A stretch of DNA of 64,000 nt from contig NC_063019.1 in NCBI RefSeq assembly GCF_020509005.1, positions 620,001 to 684,000 on the forward strand, written 5' to 3'. How positions within the stretch are numbered: the stretch's first letter is position 1; each line of letters opens with the position of its first letter. This DNA comes from Fulvia fulva. Lineage: Eukaryota > Ascomycota > Dothideomycetes > Mycosphaerellales > Mycosphaerellaceae. A model generated the notes under the pieces. The model made no database searches, was not told the DNA's origin, and saw nothing but the letters and a program-made list of their open reading frames with translations. This document shows, piece by piece, positions 10,850 to 21,549 of the stretch. Made by a program: the position numbers and the translations under genes.

Positions 10850-12290
10850 CCTAAAACTAAGGTTCCGTTTCCCTAAAGGTAGACCCTAGAGTTACGGAGT
10901 TACGGAGGACAACTACCTAATTAGGAAGCTCGACCCTAAATAGTAGTAAAGGATAGTAACTAACGAGAGCTATAGCCTTACGAACATTCTATACTAAGAG
11001 CTAAACCGGGGAACAAACTAAGAAAAAACCTAGGACATAAGTCAAGGCCTACTATATAGAAAGTAGAGGCTAACGACAAATAATATAGCGTAGACGACTC
11101 TATATACGGAGGCGAAAAACTTACTAGAGGATAACGAACACCTAGCCCGGATATATAAAGACACTATAGTATAGCTACTAGGAGCGCTAAAAGCGCTGTT
11201 ATACTAAATCCCGAAGACAATCTAATAAGTAACACAGAAGGTAGCCTAGAGACTAACTATATAGATAATAGTAGTAGTAGGTAAGAATTAACCCCCTCCG
11301 AAGGCAAGTAATACGGTACGCCTATATATTACTAATCCGGCGGAGAAATAAGAAATCGTAGCCCTAATAAGTAAGAAGATTATCGATAGAATCGGCTAAA
11401 AGGAGGTAGTTAGAGCGAAGGTTAAGGTAATAGGCGTAGTAAGACTCTTTACCGTATAAGTGTCTAATAGACGAAAGCTAGAGACCTATAAGGAGTAGAC
11501 TACTAAAGTCGCGAAGTCGGTACGAGTCTCCTACTAATAGTATACCGTCATCGCCTACAGGGTCCCTAGGACATTTACGGTTGAAGACCTTCCCTACCTC
11601 TAAGTATAGAACTAGAACACCTCCCTAGGAGTACGACTAACGAAGGCGGCATAGCTATATAAGATAGTAGACCGAGAGAAGACGTATTTATCACTTATTA
11701 TCTAGGTAGAGATAGCAGAACGAGCTAACTAGATACTAGATAATAGGCTATTCTAGAACTACGAGAGAATAGATACGGAGATCTATTAGAGTAGCTATAG
11801 GGTACTATAATACTTCTAATACTAATAGTACGGTTATATAGCTCTAAAATACGGGGAGAAGACCCTAATATATCCTTACTACGTAGGCCTATACTAGGGA
11901 AGGGAATGCCTAAAAAAGGAGAGTAGGTATATATACTACGGTAGAAGGTACCTAGCGTATTCAAACTAATGCCTAGCTAGAATAGTAGTATAAGAACGAG
12001 CGAGACAAGTAAGGATCTCTATACTAGCTAGGTACCCCTAACGATAGTAGGAGGGACCTACCGTATATAAGGGCTTCGAGCCGAGCAAAAGGAAGAGGGT
12101 AGAAGAGACGAATAAGGGAACCTAACCGTAAACGTATCTACCTCCCGGTAGGCCTCGACACCTTAACCGGGCCGCTAACGAACTAGGCTAAATACGAATC
12201 TTTAGGGCGCCCTAGCGGCCCTAGGGCTAGCCGGACAGCGGGATATAGGCTTAGGAGATATAGTAGGTTAGTACGGAAATAGACTTTATA
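10850..12290 (+). pseudogene. LINE-2 ORF1 remnant
   Basis: This is an ORF1-type, nucleic-acid-binding protein region. An acidic and basic helical stretch is followed near 11780-11980 by Cys/Tyr-rich, knuckle-like segments (several former Cys appear as Tyr). It ends in a low-complexity Pro/Arg region. It aligns with LINE-3 ORF1 (34943-36250). No complete frame remains because TAG and TAA codons are dense. Confidence 0.6.
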
Positions 12291-12299
12291 GATAACGAA

Positions 12300-15200
12300 T
12301 AATACTATACGACGACATTACTATCGTATAGTATAACGTAAACAAAAGTAGGGACAAGGTCTAGCGCTACTTTCTATAAGAGCTAGACCCGCTACGGTAC
12401 TATATTATTACGGTCTAGGAACTATAGATCAATCCCTACGTAGGACTCCTAGCTACTTATAATGACCGGAGATACTATACCGTAATCGCGGGCTAACGAG
12501 GCGTTATCCCGAGGACATATATATACGTAAGTAAGACTATAGACCTTAAGTCGTAGAAGGTTATACTACCGTAGTAGGGCAACCTAGGAGACATAATATC
12601 AATCTAGATCGACACGATATAAGGCTCTATCTAGATCTATAATGTTTATAACCCGCTACCGCGGGGTCGGACGAGTAGGGAACTAGGAACCCTCGCCTAC
12701 CTAGAGCAGACCCTAAGCTAAGATACGAAGTAAGTACTCCTCGGCGACTTTGACCTCTACTACCTATAGTAGGGACTCGAATTCACTCCCCCGTAAGCGT
12801 TTCTAGGGGGAAAGCTACTAGACATAACCGTACGCTACGGAATGGCCTTAGTAATACTAAAGGGAATAGAGACGTAGAAGGCCCGTATAAGTATAAGTAT
12901 AATCGATATATACTTTCTATTACGAGACCTTGAAGAGAGACTAGTCTAATACCGACCGAACTACGCGCTAGAGGCCTCCTTAGACTATATCCCTATTTAA
13001 ACGACGCTAGGAGTGAAGGCGATAGAGGAGCTAGTAAGCGAACTATACCGTAACTAGAAGAAGATACGCTAGGACGATATAAGAGGCTTCCTAATAGCGA
13101 ACCTACTATAGTATAGAGAACTCGAGACGATAGCTTAGCTAGATCAAGTAGCGGAATAGATTACCTCGGTTATATAGTAAGTAGCGGAACAATATACGCC
13201 GTTACTCCGGCCCTTAACGTAGTAGAAGGCCTTCTAGACCCCTAAATGCTCTACGAAGATAAAGGAGGCTAGAAGGGCAAGGCGACAGTAGACGAAGGAG
13301 TATACCTAAGAGACGTAGGAGCAATACTGTCGCGCGACATAAGAGAAGAAGGCATAGATAAGATGCGATAAGCTATAGGACTAGAGAGCGACGATCGGGC
13401 TCGTTATAGAAAACCCGGAATAGATATAGAGACTTACTAAATAGGTACGACTACCTAAAGAGCAACAAACCCCTTACTTCCCTCTAATCGTAGACCGTAA
13501 AGGGATTGCCTAGGCTACGCCCCGGGGTAAGGCAAAAGTATTAGCCGACCATTTCTTTTCGACGTAAGTAGAGGTAGACCTTACGGATATCGACCCGAGT
13601 ATATACCCGGAACCCCTAGACATAGATTAGGCGGTTAGCTCTAATATAGTAATAGGAGTTATAAGTAAGCTAAAAGGACGAAAAGCCCTAGGCCTAGACA
13701 GGATACTAAACATACTACTAAAAGAGTATAGAGAAGAGATCGCGCCGAGCCTTATAAACCTATTTACCGCGTACCTACGGCTAGGGTATCACCCGAAGCC
13801 GTAAAGAGAGTCTACAATAGTAGTACTACATAAGCTATAGAAGGGGGACTATACTTAGCCTAAATCGTATAGACTAATCGTACTTCTAAACACGATAGGG
13901 AAGGTCCTAGAAAAGATAGTAGCCTAGAGACTTACGTAGCTAGCCGAGGACAACTACGTACTCCTAGTAATATAGATAGGGGGAAGAAGCTAGCGATCGA
14001 CACTAATAGTAATAGAGCTAATTACGGAGCAAATTCAGACCCTCTAGTACTACGGTAGGAACCGAGCGGCGTCCTTACTATCCCTCGATATTGTAGGAGC
14101 CTTCGACAACGTCTTATACTAAAGGCTAATATATATCCTATAGTAGAAAGGCATACTCTAGTAGGTAACGAAGTTTGTCTACTCCTTTCTCTAGGAACGG
14201 ACGACATACCTAGTCCTAGGAAGGTATACGTCCGACCCGGTAAAGGTAGAGGCTAGAATACCTTAGGGATCTACTCTCTCCCCTATCCTATTTCTAATAT
14301 TTATGTCTGATCTAATCCCCCTACTTACCTCTCCGTAAACCTTAGTATTAGGGTTCGTAGACGACATAAACATTCTAGCCTAGTCAGACTCGATAGAAGA
14401 GAACTGTCGCCTCCTTAAAGATAGGTATAAGAAATACGAGGAGTAGGCAAAGAAGTATAGTGCCCGGTTCGCCCCTAAAAAGTACTAACTTGTACACTTT
14501 AGTAAAGCGAGATCATACTATAATATAAAGGCGGCGGTAAGAATCTAAGGCTACGAGACCAAGCTATTAGCGGAGCTACGAGTACTAGGGATCTAGCTCG
14601 ACCCGAAGCTAAGCTAGAATGTATAGATTAAGAAAGCCTAGAGTCGAGCGTAAGTTAACAAAGCCTCGATAAAGAGGCTTACGGTATCTATATAGAGAGT
14701 AATATTCGATAAGGTAAGAGTAATATATAAGGCGATCGTTAGACTAGCTATGTTATACGGGGTATAGATTTAGGGAATAGTAGGCGTAGGTAAGCCGATC
14801 CCGAAACGGATAGAGTAACCCCTAAATAGGATATAGGTAGGTAACCTACGTAGGATACTAGGCGTATATAAGATAACGTTAATAAGCACGGTAGAAATAG
14901 AGACGGGAATACTACTAATCGGCTAATATATCTGGGAAATAAGAATTTAATACGCGGTAAAGACGATAGATTACCTAGTATAAACTACGATCTAGGAGGC
15001 AAAGAATAAGATAGAAAGCCGCTACCGGAGAGGGGCCGGATATAGGACAAGCTAAAAAGAGGATGACCTTACTACCTTTACGGCCGTATAGATAAGCACC
15101 GAATAGCTAGTACAAAAAGAGGAGGAGCGTAGGACTCGCTAGGCCGGCGGGAGCAAGGCTAAGACCTAAAGTCTAGCGGAATAGATAGCGAGCTACCTAT

Positions 15201-15720
15201 AAGAGTAGGACTAGAAAAGGGAGCCCCCTAAGACAATAGGCCCGATAGCACTCCGAGCCTTCTAGAGACATAATTACTAGCTATATAGGGACCTAATAAG
15301 GGCCAAAGCAAGTATAGCGATCTAAATCAGGTCCGAATATATTAGATTAAGGGCCTACCTATTTAGGAGACGCGTACTAGACATCTAAAGCCTAGCCTAC
15401 TAGTATAGCTACCTATCGTAAAACCTAGAATATATACTACTACGATGCCTATAGTAGGCGAGTAGTAGGGGAAATTAGAGGTACTAAGCGGGAAGGAGAG
15501 ACTATAAGTTAATTATTAGGGATAAAGGTTATATTCGCCGAATCGCTCGGTAGATACTATAGTAGGGATACCTCTAGTAGTTTAGCCTCGCTAGCGGGAC
15601 GGAGGAGTAGATAGATAAGAGGCGGAAGCTAGGGGGGTTATAGATAGGGTAGTTATTAGGGCAGGCCTATAACACTAGCGTACCCTTAATAAGGGAAATC
15701 TAAGACGATAACTAGGGGGA
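12300..15720 (+). pseudogene. LINE-2 ORF2 remnant (endonuclease and reverse transcriptase)
   Basis: An APE-type endonuclease is recognisable from about 12325 (QYNVNKS) through LLGDFDLYY near 12735-12765. RT blocks follow: SYRLIVLLNT near 13870-13900, LDIVGAFDNV near 14085-14115 and FVDDINILA near 14352-14380. The C-terminal part ends in the Tad-type RAKASIAI...RSEYIRLRAYLF block and a degraded Cys cluster (about 15300-15460). Amber codons are frequent. This enzyme would nick the target and prime cDNA synthesis there. Confidence 0.82.
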
Positions 15721-15869
15721 AAAGATAGGCGGGAAGGAGGAGGGGTTCTTACTAATACGGTTTCCCCTCTATATATACGAAAATAAGATAGTATAGCTAT
15801 ATAGGCTAAAGGGTACTATAATAGCTTAATGAAATATCTAACTATCTATCTATCTACTATTAAGAAGGA

Positions 15870-16065
15870 CTTCAAGTAAGTCATTTGAAGCTCTGCTTGG
15901 AGAGACAGACCTGTGTCCTAGCCCCGAGACCTCATACCGCTCCTTCTTTACTTTACTAAGTAGGCCTTAGTATCTATACCTACGAACTTTCCCATTCTAT
16001 ACTAGAAGCCTCAGTAGGATCTAAGCCACTACTTTAGAACATACACACCTTGTTTCATTACATCC
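15870..16065 (+). other. Copia-1 leader, right of LINE-2
   Basis: This non-coding stretch lies between the LINE-2 target duplication and the gag start of copia-1. It is the continuation of 10456-10666. I see no further element or gene in it. Confidence 0.55.
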
Positions 16066-19000
16066 AATCTATTATAGATTTATACTAAGAGAAGATAGAG
16101 GAGAAGGGAGGCAAAATCCTAATTCTTAGGAGAGACAATTAGAAGAGATGGTTCAACCTTTAGAGATATAAGATAGAGAGCTAATCAGCATTCTTTATAA
16201 TTAATGACCTAATAGAAGTGTCTTTTAACAACATCAAGGGCAAGACTCTAAAACTCTAAGAAGAGGCTACAACTAAAGAGATCCTTAATACGCTAATATA
16301 GACATGACATAATATAGTATACAACTTCAGTATCCTTAGTAGGATTATAGAAGAAGATGAATTTGAGCTTAAGGGCTTATGTGAATCTGGAAGAGCTGCT
16401 AAGAAGTGGATGTATCTCTAGAACAAGTATAGCCAGGTGCTACTAACTTATATATATAAGCTCACAAAGCAATTTATAACCTTTAAGATAAGTGAAGAGT
16501 TCACTATTAGATCTATATAGACATACCTAGTTTCTCTTAGAAAAAGGATTACTAATGTTAACCTAGAGGGTCAGTATTATAGGAAAGCTAATATAAGGAT
16601 AACCTAGCTCTTAAGCTCACTACTACCTGACTACTATATAGCTAGGGATACTATTATGGCTCAGCTAAAGATAGATTATAAAAGGACCTTAAAGATCCTT
16701 AAAGCTTAAGAAGCTAGGTTAGATCCCTCTAAGGCTAAGTATAGTATAGTAGCCACCTAGGTCAAGCCCTTAAGTCTAGTAAGACCACTCTCCTACCTTC
16801 TCTATAAGAAGGATCATCTGATCAAGGACTGCCCTAGTCTGCCTAAGGCAAGAAAGGTCCTTAGATCTTATTCCTAACTACTATCTTCCTAGAATATAAT
16901 ATATATTAAGAAGAAGAGAACTCTACTACCTACTTTAAGGAGGACACTAAGAGAGAAGTCCTCTATAGAAGAACTTAAGAAAATGGTGACGAAACTCAGC
17001 TCTAATATGCTGTCGCTCTAGAAGAACTAGGCCTAGTCTTATACCTCTAAAGTAAAGAAGACTAGAAAAGGTTTTTCCGCCTAAGAGTCACGTGACTTAT
17101 GTAGCTCATTCCTAGAGACAATGTCTAATAATGATGAGTATGATAAAGTGGCTTACTTAACTATAGAAGTCTAAGGCAAGTTCCTCTCGTTAGAGTGGTT
17201 ACTTAACTCCTATCCTTTATCCTATATAACTGACTAAAGCTACCTCTTTAGATCTATAACTCCCTTAATAAGGAAGAAATAGATCAAAGTAGGAGGTAGG
17301 CTTTTATTAGCCACTTATATTAGGAATGTAGAGATGAGTAGGAGAGCTGGCAGAAAAGTTGTTTTAGAAGATGTCCTACCTATACCTAAGCTAGGAGTAA
17401 ACCCGGTTTTATAGAACTAGTTTAGTAAGCAGTTTGGTGTTCAACCTCTATTATTTTCTCTTGTTTCCCCCTCTAGTAAGACTGTTGTCTAGACAAAGCT
17501 CCTTAGGGAGGTTCTATTCATTAATAAGATTTCTCCTCTTCTATAAGAACGGGCACATTACTCATTATGTGTACTATTAATAGAGAATGCCTTTATGACT
17601 ACTCAATTAGAGACCAACCTAAAGCAGTAGGAGCTTTAGTATAGAAGATTTGTACACTTTAGGAAGAATTTGCTCTAGAATCTTTATAAGGTAATAGACT
17701 TAAAAGAACCTATTCCTATCCCTAAGGATAGCTTTCACTAGTGCAGAGTATGTTCAATAGCAAAGATAAAGAAGTATAAAGACAAAGTTATAGAGAGAAG
17801 ACCTAAATGACTTGCCCTTATATCTTTTAATATATATAGCCTACTACTAATCTTAAGACTAGGATTCAAATACTAGCTTAAGATTGTTAACAACTTCTCT
17901 AGGAAGAAGTGGACCTTTCCTCTTAGGAAAAGAGAAGATGCTCTAGTTGCTCTCTAGAACTAGAAGATCAAAGTAGAGAGGAAATCATTAGCGTAGCTAA
18001 AAGTAGTAAGGCTTAATAATATAAAAGAACTTATTATATTAGTAAAGTAGTAGGAGAAGGATTTAAGGATTAGGCTCGAGCCGACTAAGGCATACAACTC
18101 TCTATAGAATAGACTTTTTAAGAGGTCAATATAAACCTTAGAGGACTCAATGAGGGCAATGCTTAAAGAGGCTAAAATGCCGGTTAAATTTTGGCCTAAA
18201 GCACTAGAGGCCCAAACTTATATAAGGAACAAACTGCTAAATAGCCTAGATTACGATAGGTTTAAGGTTTTACTAGATGAGGCTTTTGATGGTATCAAAC
18301 CGACTATTAACTATTTGAAAGTTTAGGGATATAAAGCTGTTGTCTATATAGACATAAGATCCCAACCTTAATAGGCAAGAAGTATCAAGCTAATAAATAG
18401 GGGTAAAGAAGCAGTGTTTATTAGGTATATTAAAAACATAGCTAAAGCCTAGCTCTTTTAGGAACTAGACATAAGAGCTGTTAAACAACACATATATATA
18501 GACTTCTTTAAGGACTAGCCTAGAGGTGATATAGGTCTTAATGTTCTAACATTGAATCTACTAAGTAGCGTACTAGCTAGGAAGCCCTTAGGAAGGCCGA
18601 GGAAGAACGTATCCTTAGGACAATCTACCTACCATTTAGGCGTCTATTAAAGCACTCCCGAAATAGATCAGCTAATTGAGAGCCCTAAAGTCGCTTAGCC
18701 GAGAAAGCTGTTTATATAACTTCTCTAACCTCCGGAGAACGTAGGGGGATTTCAGAAAATCGATTAGCTAATTAAGAGAAGCTCCCTAGATCCCTAGGAA
18801 ATAGACGTTACTAGGTCATAAGTAACGGTCCCTAAATCATCCCTTAGAAAGAGAAAGGCTGACTATAATGTTAAGGGCTATGACATGAAACAGAAAACCT
18901 TTAAATCTATAGTCCCTAAGCCCGAACTAACTACTAAAGTAGGAGAAGCAATAGACATTTTAGAGAACCTTGCTGCTTTTCACTAAGCTTACTTTATAGC

Positions 19001-19102
19001 TATATAATCAGTGGACAGTTCAATACTATAGGATAGCGAATTCCTAGAAGAAGTTGAGGAAATGGCCTTTATAGTAACTATAGAAGCTATTATATATAAG
19101 TA
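16066..19102 (+). pseudogene. Copia-1 gag-protease-integrase remnant
   Basis: This is the first half of a copia polyprotein. A gag-like helical region is followed by a degraded knuckle (LLYKKDHLIKDCPSLPK) near 16795-16850. The protease is recognised by the W-L-L-N-S block near 17200-17220, where D-S-G reads N-S-Y. The integrase zinc region spans about 17550-17770, and its core about 17800-18250 with VNNFSRKKW-like and NSLQNR-like motifs. A linker then runs to the gypsy F insertion point and continues at 26325. Stops are overwhelmingly TAG. Copia order (integrase before RT) is certain. Confidence 0.82.
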
Positions 19103-19194
19103 TGTCACGGGCAGCCCGCGACCCCTCACTGTAGCTGCGTCGGCCCGGCTGAACCGCGGACCTTCTGCATCGGGTTAGCGCGGCTTGGCTTTAC

Positions 19195-19202
19195 TTTATA
19201 AC
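19195..19202 (+). promoter_or_regulatory. TATA-like element of gypsy F LTR
   Basis: TTTATAAC lies about 40 bp upstream of the proposed transcript start at 19237. It is the only TATA-like site in the LTR that I see. Confidence 0.5.
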
Positions 19203-19236
19203 TTCGCCGCGCCTCGCGCTCCTCTTTCGTAGCTTC

Positions 19237-19245
19237 GTAGAACAA
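19237..19245 (+). promoter_or_regulatory. Candidate self-primer at the start of the gypsy F transcript
   Basis: GTAGAACAA here is exactly complementary to TTGTTCTAC at 19289-19297, two bases after the LTR. In Tf1 of fission yeast the first 11 nt of the mRNA pair with the primer site and prime reverse transcription. Position relative to the TATA-like site fits this model. It is inference, because the transcript start is not known. Confidence 0.5.
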
Positions 19246-19288
19246 CAACTATCTCATTCGGACCCTATGGTACGCGCGCCCTTACAGT

Positions 19289-19297
19289 TTGTTCTAC
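19289..19297 (+). promoter_or_regulatory. Candidate primer-binding site of gypsy F (self-priming type)
   Basis: TTGTTCTAC starts two bases after the 5' LTR. I do not recognise a tRNA 3'-end complement here, but it pairs with 19237-19245 in the LTR. Confidence 0.5.
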
Positions 19298-19422
19298 CTT
19301 ACTACCCAGATCGCGGATCTAGGTAAGGGACGCGTAACAACAGGAACAGACAGAACCGCAGAACTCGAGAACGCGCAGAGCCGCATCAGAACACAGAACA
19401 CGGTAAGGCGCACAGCGCGCAG

Positions 19423-21549
19423 ATGCCTAGAGAACGCAACGCGGCGACACCATCAGCAGGTGGTCGCGCGCTCGTAGACAGTCAGGATACAGGCACCGTC
19501 ACGCCTCCCCCGAACCCAGACAACATGACTTCACAAACAGCGAACGGCGGCATGCGACCGCCACCTAAGCCTAAGGGCAAAAGCAAGCAGCGCACATCTC
19601 TTTTCCCCGACCTCTCCTCTTTTCCTCAGAGTCAGACACAGGACGACAACCGGCGGGTCACAGTAGACACCGGTGTCGCGCTACAACAAGAGATTGATAA
19701 AGCTTACCAGAAGGCCTTCGAGCGAGAAGAAGGTGGTGAGATTGACTTTACAGAACTGTTCGAGTTCAAGCTCGAAGAGAACCCAGGCGGCGACCCAGAC
19801 GAGGTGTATCTATCACTCGACGAGGCAGAACACATTCTCGCATCCGAATACCAGAATGTCACCCCAGACAACCTCACGACCCTTGCATCCCAACACCCGA
19901 AGACCACCCACGACTTCGTGCTACAAGCAGTCAACACGGCAATTACTAAGGGCAGACAACTCGATGTAATGGAGCGAGCCAACGACCTCCAGAACACCCA
20001 GTACACCACGCTGTACACCGAATACGACCGCATCTACAAGATGCTGCGAAGTGAAGAGCTTGTCACACAGAAAATGGCAGCAGATCTCAAGAGCAAGAAG
20101 GATTGCGACCCAGCTAAGTTGCAAGAGCTGGGGAAGAAATACAAGGAAGCCAACAACCTGTGCAAGCAGTTCAGCGAGATCTGCGAGAAGGAGAAGAAGA
20201 AGGCACAAGATGCTGAGGCGAAGAACCAGGCCCTACAACAAGAAGTCGATGACCTGAAGGCTCGGCTTGAGGCAGGAGACACCACACAGAACGGAGGTAG
20301 GGGCCGCTCAGGCCGCCGACCCTCTCGTTCCCGCCCACGCGAGACCTCACTCGAGCAGCTATTGCGTAGGTATCGCGAAGCTGCTGGTGGAGGGGGCGGT
20401 GGCGGTGGTGGTGATAACGATAACGATGGAGACGACGATGACCGTGGCGACAATGGCCGAGGACGTGACAACGACCGTCCGCGACCAGGACCCAACAACA
20501 GTCGTGACTCGAGAATGCGCAACACCCGCACCCAGACACCACTGGTTGACCTTCCAGAACGTCTCTTCACCATTGACCGCACCCTCACTCGCGGCATGGA
20601 GATCGGCAAGGGTGTGCCCGACCCTAAGCACTTCAAGAACGATGACGACCCCAATTTCGACAGCTGGTACAGCAGTGTTCTCCTAAAGCTGACTGTAGCA
20701 ACCTTCCGCACTGAGGCAGATGGTCTGCGCTTCGTGTATGGGTGGACACAAGGTGATCCTCAGCGAAGCATCAAGCCGAGGATCCCTGTGCCTGGACAGC
20801 AGTCCTTCAACGAGTTCAAGACTGGAGAAGAGTTATTAGACTGGATGACACGCCAATATGGCACACGCAATGAGGGAACCAAGGCTATGGTTGACATTGC
20901 TACCTGCAAGCAAGAACAAGGCGAAACCTTTGTAGCCTTCCATGCCCGCTACTCGAAGTTGCGCGCCTGGATGTCATGGACCGATGAGACCGAGCTCATG
21001 CTGTTCCGTAACCGACTGAACCGCAAGTACTTCATCAAGACCTTCGGCGACCGCGAAGTCGACCGCCGCCTAGACAGCATGCAAGACGTTATCGAGGAGT
21101 GCACCGCACTGGACGAGAGTTTCTACGAGACAGATCGACTATACCCGCAGAAGGAGCGCCCCCGGGGCAATGGCAACTCGAACAGCAATGGCGGCCAGAA
21201 CAACCAGAACAACGGCAACGCAGTTGCTAGTGCCGCTGCCGGTGTAGCAGGTGCCTTGGTACAGCGCCCACTACAGTACGCTGGTACCAAGAAGAAGGAG
21301 GATCTGCCGACACATCTACAGAACCTGCCTACGCTCAACCGTGAGCAGCGCGAAGACCTTAAGAAGCAGGGTAAGTGCTACCGCTGCCGTACAGGTTCTC
21401 ACGTGTCGACCAACCCTGAATGCCCAATGTATGGGTACGATGGCGACTATCGCCCACCGCGTCCACGCAATACCACGCCGAATCCGAACGCGAACCTCAG
21501 TTCCCTAGCCGCCGATCCGCGGCAGGGAAATGGCACGACCGCTGCCTAA
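19423..21549 (+). CDS. gag: Gag polyprotein of gypsy F
   Basis: This 708-residue Gag would assemble the cytoplasmic particle and package the RNA. The N-terminal part is Pro/Ser/Thr-rich. Charged helical, probably coiled-coil sequence lies at about residues 195-275. A Gly run and an acidic Asp/Asn run lie at about 323-345. A Retrotrans_gag-type capsid region spans about 405-560, and a CCHC knuckle uses C652, C655, H660 and C667. The knuckle spacing is C-x2-C-x4-H-x6-C rather than the usual final x4. The first in-frame Met at 19423 was chosen; a short upstream frame from 19289 overlaps it. The end overlaps pol and carries the frameshift signal. The frame is intact with normal base use. Confidence 0.95.
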   Translation: MPRERNAATPSAGGRALVDSQDTGTVTPPPNPDNMTSQTANGGMRPPPKPKGKSKQRTSLFPDLSSFPQSQTQDDNRRVTVDTGVALQQEIDKAYQKAFEREEGGEIDFTELFEFKLEENPGGDPDEVYLSLDEAEHILASEYQNVTPDNLTTLASQHPKTTHDFVLQAVNTAITKGRQLDVMERANDLQNTQYTTLYTEYDRIYKMLRSEELVTQKMAADLKSKKDCDPAKLQELGKKYKEANNLCKQFSEICEKEKKKAQDAEAKNQALQQEVDDLKARLEAGDTTQNGGRGRSGRRPSRSRPRETSLEQLLRRYREAAGGGGGGGGGDNDNDGDDDDRGDNGRGRDNDRPRPGPNNSRDSRMRNTRTQTPLVDLPERLFTIDRTLTRGMEIGKGVPDPKHFKNDDDPNFDSWYSSVLLKLTVATFRTEADGLRFVYGWTQGDPQRSIKPRIPVPGQQSFNEFKTGEELLDWMTRQYGTRNEGTKAMVDIATCKQEQGETFVAFHARYSKLRAWMSWTDETELMLFRNRLNRKYFIKTFGDREVDRRLDSMQDVIEECTALDESFYETDRLYPQKERPRGNGNSNSNGGQNNQNNGNAVASAAAGVAGALVQRPLQYAGTKKKEDLPTHLQNLPTLNREQREDLKKQGKCYRCRTGSHVSTNPECPMYGYDGDYRPPRPRNTTPNPNANLSSLAADPRQGNGTTAA

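Larger units (their letters stand above)
10681..15855 (+). mobile_element. LINE-2: full-length-looking Tad-like LINE inside copia-1
   Basis: A 14-bp target duplication ACTATTAAGAAGGA flanks it at 10667-10680 and 15856-15869. Within about 5.2 kb it carries ORF1 with a zinc-knuckle region, an endonuclease, an RT and a C-terminal Cys-rich block. It ends with a CTAT/TCTA simple-repeat tail. It belongs to the same family as LINE-3, as the shared 3' end shows (15790-15830 against 44270-44330). It is heavily RIP-mutated. Confidence 0.9.
19103..19286 (+). repeat. 5' LTR of gypsy F
   Basis: 184 bp, beginning TGTCACGG and ending CCTTACA, and reading identical to 26141-26324. Identity of the pair indicates very recent insertion. 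Confidence 0.97.

Noticed and set aside
19289..19477. A 62-codon frame upstream of and overlapping gag
   Set aside because: It begins within the proposed primer site and has no recognisable motif. It may be translated as an upstream frame, but I cannot support it as a gene.
20034..20711. A 225-codon open frame on the minus strand in gypsy F gag
   Set aside because: It is low-complexity Ser/Pro/Arg sequence, a shadow of the strongly biased Gag codons. No motif or start context supports it.
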